Shown piece by piece: positions 44,976 through 54,538 of a stretch of DNA of 64,000 bases; position 1 is the stretch's first letter, and the number at the start of each line of letters is the position of its first letter. Location of the stretch: assembly GCF_005155025.1 (NCBI RefSeq), contig NZ_CP039731.1, positions 2,542,001 through 2,606,000 on the forward strand, written 5' to 3'. Source of the DNA: Aquitalea aquatilis. GTDB taxonomy: Bacteria > Pseudomonadota > Gammaproteobacteria > Burkholderiales > Chromobacteriaceae. A program made the position numbers and the translations under genes. Under the pieces are notes generated by a model. That model searched no databases and was not told the origin of the DNA. It saw only the letters and a list, made by a program, of their open reading frames with translations.

Positions 44976-45724
44976 TGCTGCGGGTGCTGTTGCCGCTGGT
45001 TTGGCTGGAGTTAAAGCGTTACTGGCTGAATCCGCTACGCATTGTACTGAGCCTGGCGCAGCCGCTGATGTATCTGTTCATTCTGGGTGCTGGGCTGGCT
45101 GGTGGTACTTATGCGCTGGACAGCAGTTACCAAGCCTATATTTATCCCGGCATCGTGGCGATGGCGCTGATGTTTGCCGCCGCATCAGCCGCGGTGGGCG
45201 TGGTGCACGACCGTCAGGTAGGGGTGTTCAAGGCACTGCTGGTTTCTCCTTTGCCGCGCAGCACGCTGGCACTGGCGCGGATTCTGTCCGGTGCCGTGCT
45301 AGCGCTGGTACAGTCGCTATTGTTGCTGCCATTTGCGCCGCTGCTGGGGCTGGCCTTTTCGCCGCTGTCCTTGCTGTATTTCCTGCTGGCCATGAGCTTG
45401 TGCGCCCTGGTATTTTCTGCGCTGGGGCTAGTGATGGCGCTGCCATTCCGCTCGGTAATGGTGTTTCCCGTAGTATCCAATACCTTGACCCTGCCCATGT
45501 TCCTGCTATCCGGTGCCTTGTATCCGCTGGAGCTGGCCCCGCGCTGGCTGCAGCTGCTGGCGCGTGGAAACCCTGCCGCCTACGCGGTGGATCTGCTACG
45601 CGGTGTGCAAAGCGGCCATTTTCAGTACGGTCTGACGACGGCCGTAGGGGTGTTGCTGCTGATTGGCCTGCTGGCTGTCGGCTGGGTGGTGCGCGCGCTG
45701 CATGGCAGGGGTGGACGCGTGTAA
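44972..45724 (+). CDS. ABC-2 type permease of the nosR operon
   Basis: This 250-residue membrane protein has six hydrophobic helices and matches the ABC-2/NodJ-DrrB type (DRQVGVFKALLVSPLPRS loop; FLLSGALYPLE). It pairs with the ATPase just upstream. It ends the operon that starts at the cytochrome c gene. No substrate can be named from the sequence. Confidence 0.78.
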   Translation: MMLRVLLPLVWLELKRYWLNPLRIVLSLAQPLMYLFILGAGLAGGTYALDSSYQAYIYPGIVAMALMFAAASAAVGVVHDRQVGVFKALLVSPLPRSTLALARILSGAVLALVQSLLLLPFAPLLGLAFSPLSLLYFLLAMSLCALVFSALGLVMALPFRSVMVFPVVSNTLTLPMFLLSGALYPLELAPRWLQLLARGNPAAYAVDLLRGVQSGHFQYGLTTAVGVLLLIGLLAVGWVVRALHGRGGRV

Positions 45725-46226
45725 TTCACCCTATGGGAGGCTGCAGGATTGGCAGTGACTGCCGCAGTTGCATTCGTATGGTGGAGTGCAACTCGCCAAA
45801 CTGGCTTAGTAAAGAGAAGATTAATCGAAGTATTCTGCATCAAACTGTTGTGCAACGCCGAACACTGCGCTGAAGGCGTACATGTTAGTGGAGTTAGCTA
45901 CCCCCGACTTCCGTAGAAAAATTCGAGTGTCTGCTTGGCAGCGAAGAGCTGCCGTAAGCTGCATGGCGGCTAAATGACCGATTTGGCCAACCAGCAGTTG
46001 GTGAGTCCGCTAGGTAGACGGCAGTTCGGTCAAAGTGGACGGTCCTAGCCAAAGGCACAAAGCCCGCTTTTGTATTGATTGCAGCCGATAAGGTATCTAG
46101 AAAAGTAAGGGCGATTCACCTGCAACAGGGACCAGCAGTTTGTCTGATGAATAGGTTGGTAGCGAGAATGGCGAATTCACTCTACGCTTACCTACAAGAG
46201 AGACTAGCGACAGTAATCAACCAAGC
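45725..46226. other. Intergenic region with a solo IS3 end
   Basis: No gene is recognised. The word at 46093-46118 (GTATCTAGAAAAGTAAGG then GCGATTCA) matches the right end of the miniature IS3 element at 19.5 kb at about 22 of 26 positions. It marks an old insertion or deletion. Confidence 0.5.
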
Positions 46227-48155
46227 ATGCAATTGAATTCATATCCAATTCCTCCGAATGAGCCAGAACGTCTACAGCTGTTGCACGCGCTCGCCATCCT
46301 GGACACCCCTCCTGATGAAGTTTTTGACAGAATTACCCGGCTTGTTTCCAGATTGTTGAAGGTACCGATTGCACTAGTCTCCTTGGTGGACGAGGATCGG
46401 CAGTGGTTCAAGTCCAAGGTCGGTTTGACTGCTCCGCAAACACCAAGAGATGTAGCGTTCTGTGCGCATGCCATTGCTCAGACCGAACCTCTGGTTGTTG
46501 AAGATACGCAACTGGATGCCCGGTTCTCAAATAATCCCTTGGTAACAAGTTCCCCAGATATCCGTTTCTACGCTGGCGTGCAGATCAGGTCCTGCGGTGG
46601 CCTGGCGCTGGGCACCCTATGCGCTATCGATACGAGCCCTCGTGCACTTAGCCCCGAGCAGATTGCGATCCTGGTTGATTTGGCGGAAATGGTCAGCCGA
46701 GAAATGCAATTGCGTGAAACGCTCTTGTTGACTGAGGCAGAAATAAATCATTCGCAGGATGTCATTGACGCAGCGGAAATACGATTCCGTACCGTTTTCG
46801 AGCGTGCCGGTGTTGGGATCGCGATGGTTGCCCCCGACGGAGGGTGGATCGGCGTCAACGATGCTTTATGCGACATAGTCGGTTACACGCGTGAAGAACT
46901 AGCCCATATGACGTTCCAGCATATTACCTATGCTGATGATCTCAACGCCGACTTGAGCATGCTCGAGCAGCTCGTGGCCGGTGAGATTGACCGTTACCAG
47001 CTGGATAAACGATACATTCACAAAAGCGGCAAGCTAGTCTGGATCAATTTGACAGTGACCAAGCAGCTGAATAAGCAGGGGCAGTTGGAGTACTTCGTTT
47101 CAATCATCAAAGATATTCACTCCAGAAAAGAAGCCGAGAGTTCACTTGCCGACTTAAGACGGACGCTCGAGGTGCGTGTCAAGGATAGGACAAAAGAGCT
47201 GCGGTCGGCCAACGAAATGCTTGCGTCGGTCATTAACCAGCAATTGCAAACAGAGCAGGCGCTACGTAAGCGTGACACCGAGCTAAGCGCCATTCTTGAA
47301 AATGCAAATGATGCGTATGTGTGCATCAATCAGGCCGGTGTTGTGAGTGCATGGAACCAGCAAGCTGAGAGTACTTTTGGCTGGAGTAAAGATGAAGCCG
47401 TTGGTCACCTCCTGGAAGAGCTGATTATTCCTCCGGTCATGCAGGAAAGGCATCGCAAGGGAATGCAGCATTATCTTCAGTCGAGAACATCAGATGTCAT
47501 TGGCCATCGGCTAGAGCTTGCCGCAATGAGAAGGGATGGCAGTATCATCCCTGTCGAGGTGCGTATCCAGGCATTACAGTTTGATGATGAGATATTGTTC
47601 AGTGCATTTCTGCATGACATTTCCGCACGCAAACAGATGGAGACATTGCGTGAGCAAGAGGCTCGGATTGATGCATTGACTGGCCTCCCGAATCGCCGTG
47701 CGTTCTTTGAAACCCTACCCAAGGCTATTGTGCGGTGTCAGCGTAGTGATCAAGCCCTAGCTCTCCTCTTTATCGATCTGGATGGCTTCAAGGCCGTCAA
47801 CGATGCGCAAGGGCACCATACCGGAGATTTGCTCTTGGGCGAGATTGGTCAGCGTCTGTCCGGTCTGCTGCGGGAAACCGATACTGTTGCTCGCCTTGCC
47901 GGGGATGAATTCGTAGTCATTCTGGAAAATCTGGATCCTGAAGACCCGAGAGCGCAGGAAATAGCTCAGAAAATTCTAGCCAAAATTGCACAACCTCTCG
48001 CTTTGGACCCAGTGTCTGTTCAAGTCAGTGCCAGTATCGGTATCGCGCTACATCGGCCTGGTGATGATATCGATATCGAAGCCTTGCTCAGCCGTGCTGA
48101 CAAAGCGATGTACGACGCCAAGCATGCGGGGAAGGCCAGGATTGTTCTCGCTTGA
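46227..48155 (+). CDS. GAF-PAS-PAS diguanylate cyclase
   Basis: The 642-residue protein has a GAF domain at about residues 15-160 (VDEDRQWFKSKVGL, CAHAI). Two PAS domains follow at about 185-300 and 355-470, with a coiled segment between. The GGDEF domain at about 475-640 has the catalytic loop LAGDEF (A for the first G, still active in many enzymes). The inhibitory RxxD site is present as RETD five residues before it. It makes cyclic di-GMP. No clear ribosome site precedes ATG 46227. Confidence 0.85.
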   Translation: MQLNSYPIPPNEPERLQLLHALAILDTPPDEVFDRITRLVSRLLKVPIALVSLVDEDRQWFKSKVGLTAPQTPRDVAFCAHAIAQTEPLVVEDTQLDARFSNNPLVTSSPDIRFYAGVQIRSCGGLALGTLCAIDTSPRALSPEQIAILVDLAEMVSREMQLRETLLLTEAEINHSQDVIDAAEIRFRTVFERAGVGIAMVAPDGGWIGVNDALCDIVGYTREELAHMTFQHITYADDLNADLSMLEQLVAGEIDRYQLDKRYIHKSGKLVWINLTVTKQLNKQGQLEYFVSIIKDIHSRKEAESSLADLRRTLEVRVKDRTKELRSANEMLASVINQQLQTEQALRKRDTELSAILENANDAYVCINQAGVVSAWNQQAESTFGWSKDEAVGHLLEELIIPPVMQERHRKGMQHYLQSRTSDVIGHRLELAAMRRDGSIIPVEVRIQALQFDDEILFSAFLHDISARKQMETLREQEARIDALTGLPNRRAFFETLPKAIVRCQRSDQALALLFIDLDGFKAVNDAQGHHTGDLLLGEIGQRLSGLLRETDTVARLAGDEFVVILENLDPEDPRAQEIAQKILAKIAQPLALDPVSVQVSASIGIALHRPGDDIDIEALLSRADKAMYDAKHAGKARIVLA

Positions 48156-48453
48156 TTGCACTGGCCTGTGTCCGTGACCGTTGTTTCACTGCCTATGCAG
48201 ACAGAATGCGGTGGCTGCCCCGAGTCAGCTAGACAGACATGCTGTCAGGTGGTCGGCAGTTAAGAAGAGTCAAATATCTGCTTGCTGATAAGTCGTGACT
48301 GACCAGTGAAGACGACTGGTCATTCGGTACGGGCTGAGGAGCATTACCTGCTTCAGGTCAATTTTTCTACGTAAGAACTGGTCAAGAATTTGCAGCATGC
48401 AAAGCTGTCGTATATAACATCGTCATTTGATGCACTGCCGTATGGAGCCTAGC

Positions 48454-48725
48454 ATGAATGCCGCAAAAAAATCCGCTTGCTGATCGATTCGGGAGAGAGT
48501 CCTGAGCAAGTGCAAGTCTTGAAAGAGATGACCATTGCCTTGCAAATGAAAGACGACTTCAGCATCGACCGGCTGTACCAGATTGACCAGCGCTACTTTG
48601 ATGTGGCCATGGATCTGCTCAAGGAGTGGCGCTTTGACCATCACATTGCGTCACGCAGCAAGCTAATCGATATGCTGCTTCCAGAAGTCATGCCTGCAGT
48701 CCTAGCCGTTGGCAATGAGCCTTAA
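48454..48725 (+). pseudogene. Small unknown gene with an A7 frameshift near the start
   Basis: ATG 48454 has GGAG six bases upstream, but its frame stops after nine codons. The frame that continues (RLLIDSGESPEQVQVLKEM to VGNEP) is one base away. Adding one A to the A7 run at 48465-48471 gives MNAAKKIRLLIDSG and a 90-residue helical protein. It is a sequencing slip, a true frameshift or a slippage switch. Without it, TTG 48477 would be the start. The function is not recognised. Confidence 0.55.
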
Positions 48726-49041
48726 CCACTCCATTGAGTCTGGAGACATCCTCTCCGCCGAGGAGGCAATGAGTAGAGACGAAGTATCTTATCGCGGACG
48801 GAAAATCCGGATTTTTGCCATTTACCACGAAGGTGAAAGCAAGTGGGAGGGGTGGTCGGGTATCAGCTTTACCGAAGCGGACCATTTCATTGGCAGTTAC
48901 TCAGGTCTGCTTGACTTACACGAAACCAGAGAAGGTGCATTGGCGATGGCTCTCTATGTGGCCATGGCATGGCTTGATGCATTCGAGCTGGGCTTGGTGT
49001 CTTCCATTGCAGGCGATGCATTGGTCGATCGTGTAGGCTGA
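48715..49041 (+). CDS. Unknown small protein
   Basis: The 108-residue protein starts at ATG 48715, overlapping the end of the previous gene by 11 bases. It is mixed alpha/beta (VSYRGRKIRIFAIYHEGE, then SWEGWSGISF-like region). It has no signal peptide and no known domain. Confidence 0.5.
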   Translation: MSLNHSIESGDILSAEEAMSRDEVSYRGRKIRIFAIYHEGESKWEGWSGISFTEADHFIGSYSGLLDLHETREGALAMALYVAMAWLDAFELGLVSSIAGDALVDRVG

Positions 49042-49245
49042 CCACTTGCATAGCCAGAAAAATAGGTTCTTCACGGATTGCCGGGAAACGCGGCTTTGAT
49101 CTTCAGAAAGAAATACGCGCTGTCCGGTAGCCGTAGGACGCGTGATATGTGGTTAAGCAACCCCAGAAAAAACAGAGCCTCCGAAAAATCGGGGGTTGGT
49201 CAGTAGTCTGACACTACCAACCAGGCGGTGTTTATGGGGCGATCC

Positions 49246-49445
49246 GCAGGATGGATGAAGCAATTGATAGACAGCGGTGCGATGCACTCTCCAGAGACAC
49301 TGTCACTTCGGCGAGAGCTAGGAGATAGTTCTGGATTCAGATTGCAACCGGAATCACTAGTAAGAAGGCAGCCGAGGTAATTAGCGTATCGCCGGCCATG
49401 GGTTCGCGCTGGTTCCGGCATCGTGGGGCATGCCATTGTTCATGT
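49246..49445 (+). pseudogene. 5' remnant of an IS30-type transposase
   Basis: Plus-strand reading gives FWIQIATGITSKKAAEVISV then SPAMGSRWFRHRG. This matches the N-terminal part of one IS30 subgroup, where W..I..G..S..AA..V.VSPA.G.RWFR is conserved. The frame breaks just after and the rest is absent. The surrounding 49042-49493 contains nothing else recognised. Confidence 0.55.
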
Positions 49446-49493
49446 CTCCAGCAATCAACGGAAGTGGGGCAACTCCAACTCTTGGCATGGAGG

Positions 49494-52085
49494 TCAAGTG
49501 CTGTCAGATACCAGTAAACATCGCAAGGCATCTATATCGATTAGCACTGCAGCAGCCATCACTTGGATGGCAAAGTTGCGGCAGGCTGGTTGTGTTCGAG
49601 CCAGACTGGCTGCCCAGGTCTCGATAGCGCCGATCTGCCCGCTGTCGATTAGTATTTTCAGTTGCTCTAATTCAGATGACGTTGGTGGAGTTAAAGCTTG
49701 TCTGGCTTGCAGTGCCTCTATCGCCTCGAGCAGTTGATGGGGTTCGGCGGGCTTGCGCAGTGTTAGGTCAAATCGAAAGGAAATATCCGCTGGCGGCTGC
49801 TCTGGTATGGCTGAATACAACAACACAGCCTGTGACATTCCCTCTGCGCGCATAGCTGATAGTAAATCCCAGCCGTTGCACTGCAGCATATGCTGCTCGC
49901 TGATTACTGCATCGATGGGATATTGAGTGAGCAGCCGTAACGCGTCTTCGACATTTTTCGCTTGATATGCCTGATGGTTGGCCACTTGCAGCCAATGCGC
50001 GGTCAATGCCCGACTATCTGCGATGTCATCAACAACTAATATGCTGTAGCTGCGTCCTGTCGCAGTAAGCGGAGCGGGGCTGGCCGGAATCTTGGCTAAA
50101 AGCTCGGTTTCTGCGCCGATATCCAACTGCAGGATAAAGGAGAAACTGCTGCCTTGGCCCAATTGGCTTTGAACTGTCAGATCACCTCCCAGTTTGTGAA
50201 CCAATCTTTGGGAAATGAAAAGACCAAGGCCGCTACCCTGAACGCCGGCGCTATTGTCTCCACGCTTAAATGGCTGAAACAACCTGAACTGAGTGGCGGC
50301 TGACATACCGATTCCGTTGTCGTCTACCCGAAAAATCAGGCTAACTTTGCTCGGTTGATCCCCTTTCCCCAGGCGCTCAATATGCAAGGACAATAGACCT
50401 TGCTCGGTGAATTTGGAAGCATTGGATAGTAGGTTGGACAGCACCTGCCGTAACCGCTTGTAGTCGGTCTTGAGCACGGGCGGCAAGTCCATGGCTTGGT
50501 GCAGTTCGAACCGATTACCATGTTGCGCAGCGAGCTGACGAGTGTCTGAAGCAATGCCGTCGATAAAGGTGTACCAGTAACCCGAACGTGGACTCAGGGC
50601 GACTTCACCGTGCTCGATACAGGAGTAGTCAACCAGTTCGTCTATGAGTTCCAGTTGGTGCTGGGCATTTTCCTCGATGGCGTGTCGATATTGAGCAGGC
50701 AGGAGCCTAGCATAACCGATAATGACTGAGGCAGGCGCTCGCAAATCGTGGCTGATGTGTGCCAGCAGGGTATTTTTGGCCTGATTGGCTTGCCGGGCAG
50801 ATTCGAGGGCGCGATTGATTTCTTGAGTGCGAACGGCCACCAATTGCTCCAGCGCTTCCATTTCCTGCTCCTGAAGGGCAAGCAGTAAAGAGGTCGCTTC
50901 GTCTTTCTGCTGCTGAATGCGCTGTACTTGCTGGGTAAATGCGATCAATAGCAACATGGAGCAGAGTACGCCAGCCAGTGGTGTGCCATATGCAGATAGC
51001 TGATCAGGCGTGCGCAAGCCCAGCGCCTCAAGTACTCGGGGGAGATTGCCAAGCGCAATCATGAACATGGCCATGGGATAAGCCCAACTGATGGCGGGTC
51101 CGCGCACTAAAGTCCAGAAGCAGAACAGTGGCAGTATGCCTGTAAACAACAGGCCAAGCTGGGTACCTAGGCGCGCGCCCGTGGTGTAGTCTATGAGTTG
51201 CGACAGCACTGCTGATATCACTGGGGCGGTCATCAGCGCTAGAATAAGCGTGTCATAGCGGGGCATGCGCTTGCGCGTGTCAAGAAGTTCGCGGAAGAAT
51301 AGCAGGCTGCAGATGAGTGAAATACTCATACTGAGTGAAATCAACCGGGTTGCCCAGGTGCCGGCCTCTGGCCATAAATAGCGAAACCCTATGCCGCTCA
51401 TGCATAGTTCATAGACAACGAAAGCCAGAGTGGAGGCACTGTGGAATGCGTAGCCGCGTTGCTTGAGCGAGAGGAACAGCATCAGGCTATAAAGCCCCAG
51501 CACCGCTAATGGCCCAAGATATAGTCCATGCACCAGGTTGGCGGTGGCCTCGTTGGCGCGAAATAGTTCTGGCGTCCAGATTCGGGGAGCAATAGAGAGC
51601 GCTGTAGCAGACGCGACTCGCCACAGCACTGGCTTACTTTCGCCTGGCTGGAGGATGATGGGGAAGACCGGTGTCGCAGTATCAAGTGGGCGGGCAGCAA
51701 ACGCAAGTTTAGTGCCCGCCTGCTGTAGCTGCCAATGCTGATCAGTGAATTGGTAGAGAGTGACTTCTTGCAGCCTGGGAATACCGACCTCCAGCCATAC
51801 TGTGTGAGGATGCATTGTAGGGTTGTACAGAACGGTCCGCAGCCAGAAAGCTGAACGCGAATAACCCGGAATCAGTTGCGCTTGCGTAACCGGCGCAAAG
51901 CCCCGTGTTTTCAGCGCATCCTCCAACGTGGCGCTGCCACTGCGATCTTCCAGCAGTTCAACATAGGGTTGCAAGGAGCGGCCATGCTCCTGCGGCTGCA
52001 GCGGTACTGGGCTGGCGATGGCAAGTGGCCTGAGGCACAGGCTCAGGAGGAATAGGCAGATAAAGCGATACAAGCTAGCTCGCAT
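49494..52085 (-). CDS. 7TMR-DISM hybrid histidine kinase with altered receiver
   Basis: This 863-residue protein has a signal peptide and a 7TMR-DISM extracellular domain at about residues 35-170 (GYSRSAFWLR). Seven membrane helices follow at about 185-400, then a coiled linker. HisKA has HISHDLRAPAS, HATPase_c has NLLSNASKFT and GSGLGLF, and a C-terminal receiver begins at about 680. The receiver's usual phosphorylated Asp is Glu (AVISEQHM), though the acidic pair VVDD and LRKP Lys remain. The start overlaps the response regulator gene upstream by 11 bases. Confidence 0.85.
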   Translation of the reverse strand: MRASLYRFICLFLLSLCLRPLAIASPVPLQPQEHGRSLQPYVELLEDRSGSATLEDALKTRGFAPVTQAQLIPGYSRSAFWLRTVLYNPTMHPHTVWLEVGIPRLQEVTLYQFTDQHWQLQQAGTKLAFAARPLDTATPVFPIILQPGESKPVLWRVASATALSIAPRIWTPELFRANEATANLVHGLYLGPLAVLGLYSLMLFLSLKQRGYAFHSASTLAFVVYELCMSGIGFRYLWPEAGTWATRLISLSMSISLICSLLFFRELLDTRKRMPRYDTLILALMTAPVISAVLSQLIDYTTGARLGTQLGLLFTGILPLFCFWTLVRGPAISWAYPMAMFMIALGNLPRVLEALGLRTPDQLSAYGTPLAGVLCSMLLLIAFTQQVQRIQQQKDEATSLLLALQEQEMEALEQLVAVRTQEINRALESARQANQAKNTLLAHISHDLRAPASVIIGYARLLPAQYRHAIEENAQHQLELIDELVDYSCIEHGEVALSPRSGYWYTFIDGIASDTRQLAAQHGNRFELHQAMDLPPVLKTDYKRLRQVLSNLLSNASKFTEQGLLSLHIERLGKGDQPSKVSLIFRVDDNGIGMSAATQFRLFQPFKRGDNSAGVQGSGLGLFISQRLVHKLGGDLTVQSQLGQGSSFSFILQLDIGAETELLAKIPASPAPLTATGRSYSILVVDDIADSRALTAHWLQVANHQAYQAKNVEDALRLLTQYPIDAVISEQHMLQCNGWDLLSAMRAEGMSQAVLLYSAIPEQPPADISFRFDLTLRKPAEPHQLLEAIEALQARQALTPPTSSELEQLKILIDSGQIGAIETWAASLARTQPACRNFAIQVMAAAVLIDIDALRCLLVSDST

Positions 52086-52872
52086 TTGAGACGTTCGCCA
52101 CTGCTGCGCAACGCATCATTTTACGGTAGGTACTTGGGCTTACCTCAAAGCGCTCGCGAAAAGCCGTTGCAAAGTTGCCGGCATTCTGAAAGCCGAGCTG
52201 CTCAGCGATGGCCTGTATACTGCTTTCCGTTTCGGCCAGCCAGTTGCGCGCTTGCTTTAGCCGTTCTTCGCGTAGATAAGCAAACACAGTCAAGTCAGTA
52301 TGCTGACGAAATACTGCAGATAGCTTTTTCTCATAACTGCCCAGCCGTCTTGCAATATCTTCTACTGTGAGTGGTTCGTGCAGGCAGCTGCGGATCAACT
52401 GGATGCCTGCTTGTAATAGCACTTCATCAGGTGTGTGCTTCAAGCCCTGGTCGAGAGCATCTGCCACGGTCATTCCGCGGGTTGACAGTTTCAGGTGTAT
52501 GTGAATGCGTGCCAACACCTCCTCCGCTGAAAATGGCTTGATAACATAGTCAACTCCGCCAATGGAAAGGCCGGTCAAGCGTTCCTGCGTGCTTTGCGCG
52601 GCCGTCAGGAAAATAATAGGAATATGGCGAGTTCTGGGGTCGGCTTTCAATAAGCGACAGGCAGCGAAGCCGTCCATTCGTGGCATCTGCACATCAAGCA
52701 AAATCAAATCGGGCTGTAGAAGCTGCGCGCGCGTATAGCCCTGATGGCCATCGAAAGCAACCGATAGCTGGAAGTTGTGCGCATCCAGCAATTGCTTTAA
52801 TAAGCGCAACTCATCGAGAGAATCGTCGACGACCAACAGGCGTGCATGAGGCTGTTTTTGAGTATGGTTCAT
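52075..52872 (-). CDS. Response regulator with AraC-type DNA-binding domain
   Basis: This 265-residue protein has a receiver at about residues 10-125, with acceptor Asp in LILLDVQMPRMDG and Lys in VIKPF. The AraC/XylS helix-turn-helix pair spans about 165-260 (VEDIARRLG, then AEQLGFQNAGNFATAFRERFE). It overlaps the hybrid kinase gene, so the two act as a pair. The target genes are unknown. Confidence 0.88.
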   Translation of the reverse strand: MNHTQKQPHARLLVVDDSLDELRLLKQLLDAHNFQLSVAFDGHQGYTRAQLLQPDLILLDVQMPRMDGFAACRLLKADPRTRHIPIIFLTAAQSTQERLTGLSIGGVDYVIKPFSAEEVLARIHIHLKLSTRGMTVADALDQGLKHTPDEVLLQAGIQLIRSCLHEPLTVEDIARRLGSYEKKLSAVFRQHTDLTVFAYLREERLKQARNWLAETESSIQAIAEQLGFQNAGNFATAFRERFEVSPSTYRKMMRCAAVANVSNAS

Positions 52873-53212
52873 AAAAAATATTACAAATTCAAACTAAATT
52901 AATTTATTTTCAATCAGCAATAGGACGGCGGTTTCGTGGTAAATCCACGCCCAAGGCTGCCTGGGTTTGCCCTTGTCTTTCAGGCGTAGGGGATCATTTT
53001 GTTGTGCATTTCGGGCCCTGTATCGATCGGCATGCTGGTTTCTGTGTAGCTCATCTGCTGATGACGCTTTTACAACGGTCAACGAGTTTACCGATAGTAG
53101 TCTGACCTGATTTTTGGTTGCTAAGGACTTGAATCTGATATCTTTCGCACTCGATGAGATGGTGGTATTGCATTCTCGTGCTCCTGACTTGCGTGTCAAA
53201 GAGCGGGGGAAT
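52873..53212. other. Intergenic region, nothing recognised
   Basis: This stretch lies between the response regulator start and the IS30 element. It must hold the promoter for the two-component operon. No gene or clear motif was found. Confidence 0.35.
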
Positions 53213-54214
53213 TTACCTCATCTCACCACCCGCCTCCAGGCATGCCTGTCGTTGCACTTGCTCCTTGAATTCGCCCAGTTCCTGTTGGGTAAACTGGCTT
53301 AAATCGGCTCCCTTGGGCAGGTACTCCCGCAACAGACCGTTGGTATTCTCATTGATCCCACGTTGCCAAGGACTGTGAGGATCGGCGAAGTAAATCTTCA
53401 ATCCCGTCCGCTCTTCCAGCCTTTGGTGGTATGCCATCTCTTTACCCTGATCGTACGTCAGGGTCTTGCATAGCTCTTCATCGAATGGCGCGAAAGCGCG
53501 GGCAAAGCCCTCCAAGGCAGCCGCTGCAGTACAGCCCTCCATCTTCGCCAGTACAACCAGTAAGGTTTTACGGCACACCAGGGTACCCACCGCGGAGCGG
53601 TTCCCAGCCCCCACCAGGAAATCACCTTCCCAGTGGCCAGGCAACAAGCGCTCATTAGCCTCCGGAGGTCGAACATGAATGCTGGCTACGTCCTGAAGCT
53701 GACCACGCCGATCTGTACCTCGCGTACGAGGCCGGCGAGCTCCTCGTCCTTGGCGCAAGAGCGCAACGAGTTCTCGACGCAAAGCCCCTTTGGGGGCGGC
53801 ATAGATCGCCGTATAAATGGTTTCGTGCGAGACGTGCAAAGTCTGTTGTCCTGGGTAGTCCTGTTTTAGTCTGCCAGCGATTTGCTCGGGCGACCACCGA
53901 TCCTCCCGCAGTGCACGAACCTTGGTCCATAACGGTCCCGCCGGATCCAGCTTTTTCACGCGTCGAACTTTGTATTTCAAGCGGCGAGCACGCTTTCCCG
54001 CTCGTAGTGCATCGTACCCGCCAGCTACGCGAGGGCGTCCGATTGGACCGATCTCATACGGTGGCTTATATCCATTACGGCGCAGTTCTCGACAAATTGT
54101 GCTGGGTGCCCGGTGCAATGCCTTTGCAATAGCCCTGGCACTCTCTCCCTGCTGCTTCATTGCCATGATGAACCCGCGTTCTTCGGCACTTAGGTGCTCA
54201 TAAGTTCTTTGCAT
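53213..54214 (-). CDS. IS30-family transposase, atypical C-terminus
   Basis: The 333-residue transposase has an N-terminal helix-turn-helix (LSAEERGFIMAMKQQGES, then RAPSTICRELRRNG). The DDE core has GHWEGDFLVG (D), TYDQGKEM (D) and FADPHSPWQRGINENTNGLLR split across (E). The last ~20 residues (FKEQVQRQACLEAGGEMR) do not look like the usual RPRK end of the family, so the 3' end may be frameshifted or replaced. Activity is uncertain. Confidence 0.85.
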   Translation of the reverse strand: MQRTYEHLSAEERGFIMAMKQQGESARAIAKALHRAPSTICRELRRNGYKPPYEIGPIGRPRVAGGYDALRAGKRARRLKYKVRRVKKLDPAGPLWTKVRALREDRWSPEQIAGRLKQDYPGQQTLHVSHETIYTAIYAAPKGALRRELVALLRQGRGARRPRTRGTDRRGQLQDVASIHVRPPEANERLLPGHWEGDFLVGAGNRSAVGTLVCRKTLLVVLAKMEGCTAAAALEGFARAFAPFDEELCKTLTYDQGKEMAYHQRLEERTGLKIYFADPHSPWQRGINENTNGLLREYLPKGADLSQFTQQELGEFKEQVQRQACLEAGGEMR

Positions 54215-54270
54215 GCAACAACTTAACCTTTAATTGGTTCGTGTTGCACTTGGCCCTTGAAACCGCCCAC
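53213..54270 (-). mobile_element. IS30-family element
   Basis: It carries one transposase gene. The upstream side has GTTGCACTTGGCCCTTGAAACC at about 54243-54266. A similar word (about 22 of 26 matches) appears near the transposase 3' end at 53253-53281 but in the same orientation rather than inverted. The right boundary is therefore uncertain and the element may be rearranged. Confidence 0.65.
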
Positions 54271-54538
54271 CCCTATTTTTATCGGCTCTGCATAAAGCGT
54301 CTTGGCAAAAATTCAAAGTATTTTTCTGCTTTTGCAAAGTTGCAGGTCTATGTATCTGTGTAAGCTACATCGATCTCCGGTGAGCTGCTTTTCTTGTAAA
54401 ACCCACTATTATCAGCGCCGATGGGTATTGTTGCATAAATCGTTGTTTTCATCCGTTTTGCATTCGTCTGGTATAGCGTCCGCCACTCACAAGCATGGGT
54501 GTAAGTTAACTTTATCCAAATTTATTTATGGAAATATT
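54271..54538. other. Upstream region of the autotransporter gene
   Basis: This AT-rich stretch should hold the autotransporter promoter. A word at 54423-54440 (GGGTATTGTTGCATAAATC) resembles IS903/IS5-type ends, possibly an old IS trace. No other gene is seen. Confidence 0.35.

Noticed and set aside
44395-45873. Long plus-strand frame of about 364 residues in the ABC permease region
   Set aside because: It runs in another frame of the ATPase and permease genes, has low-complexity composition and no domain.
54423-54440. IS903/IS5-like end upstream of the autotransporter
   Set aside because: A single partial match with no partner end or duplication is too weak to call an element.
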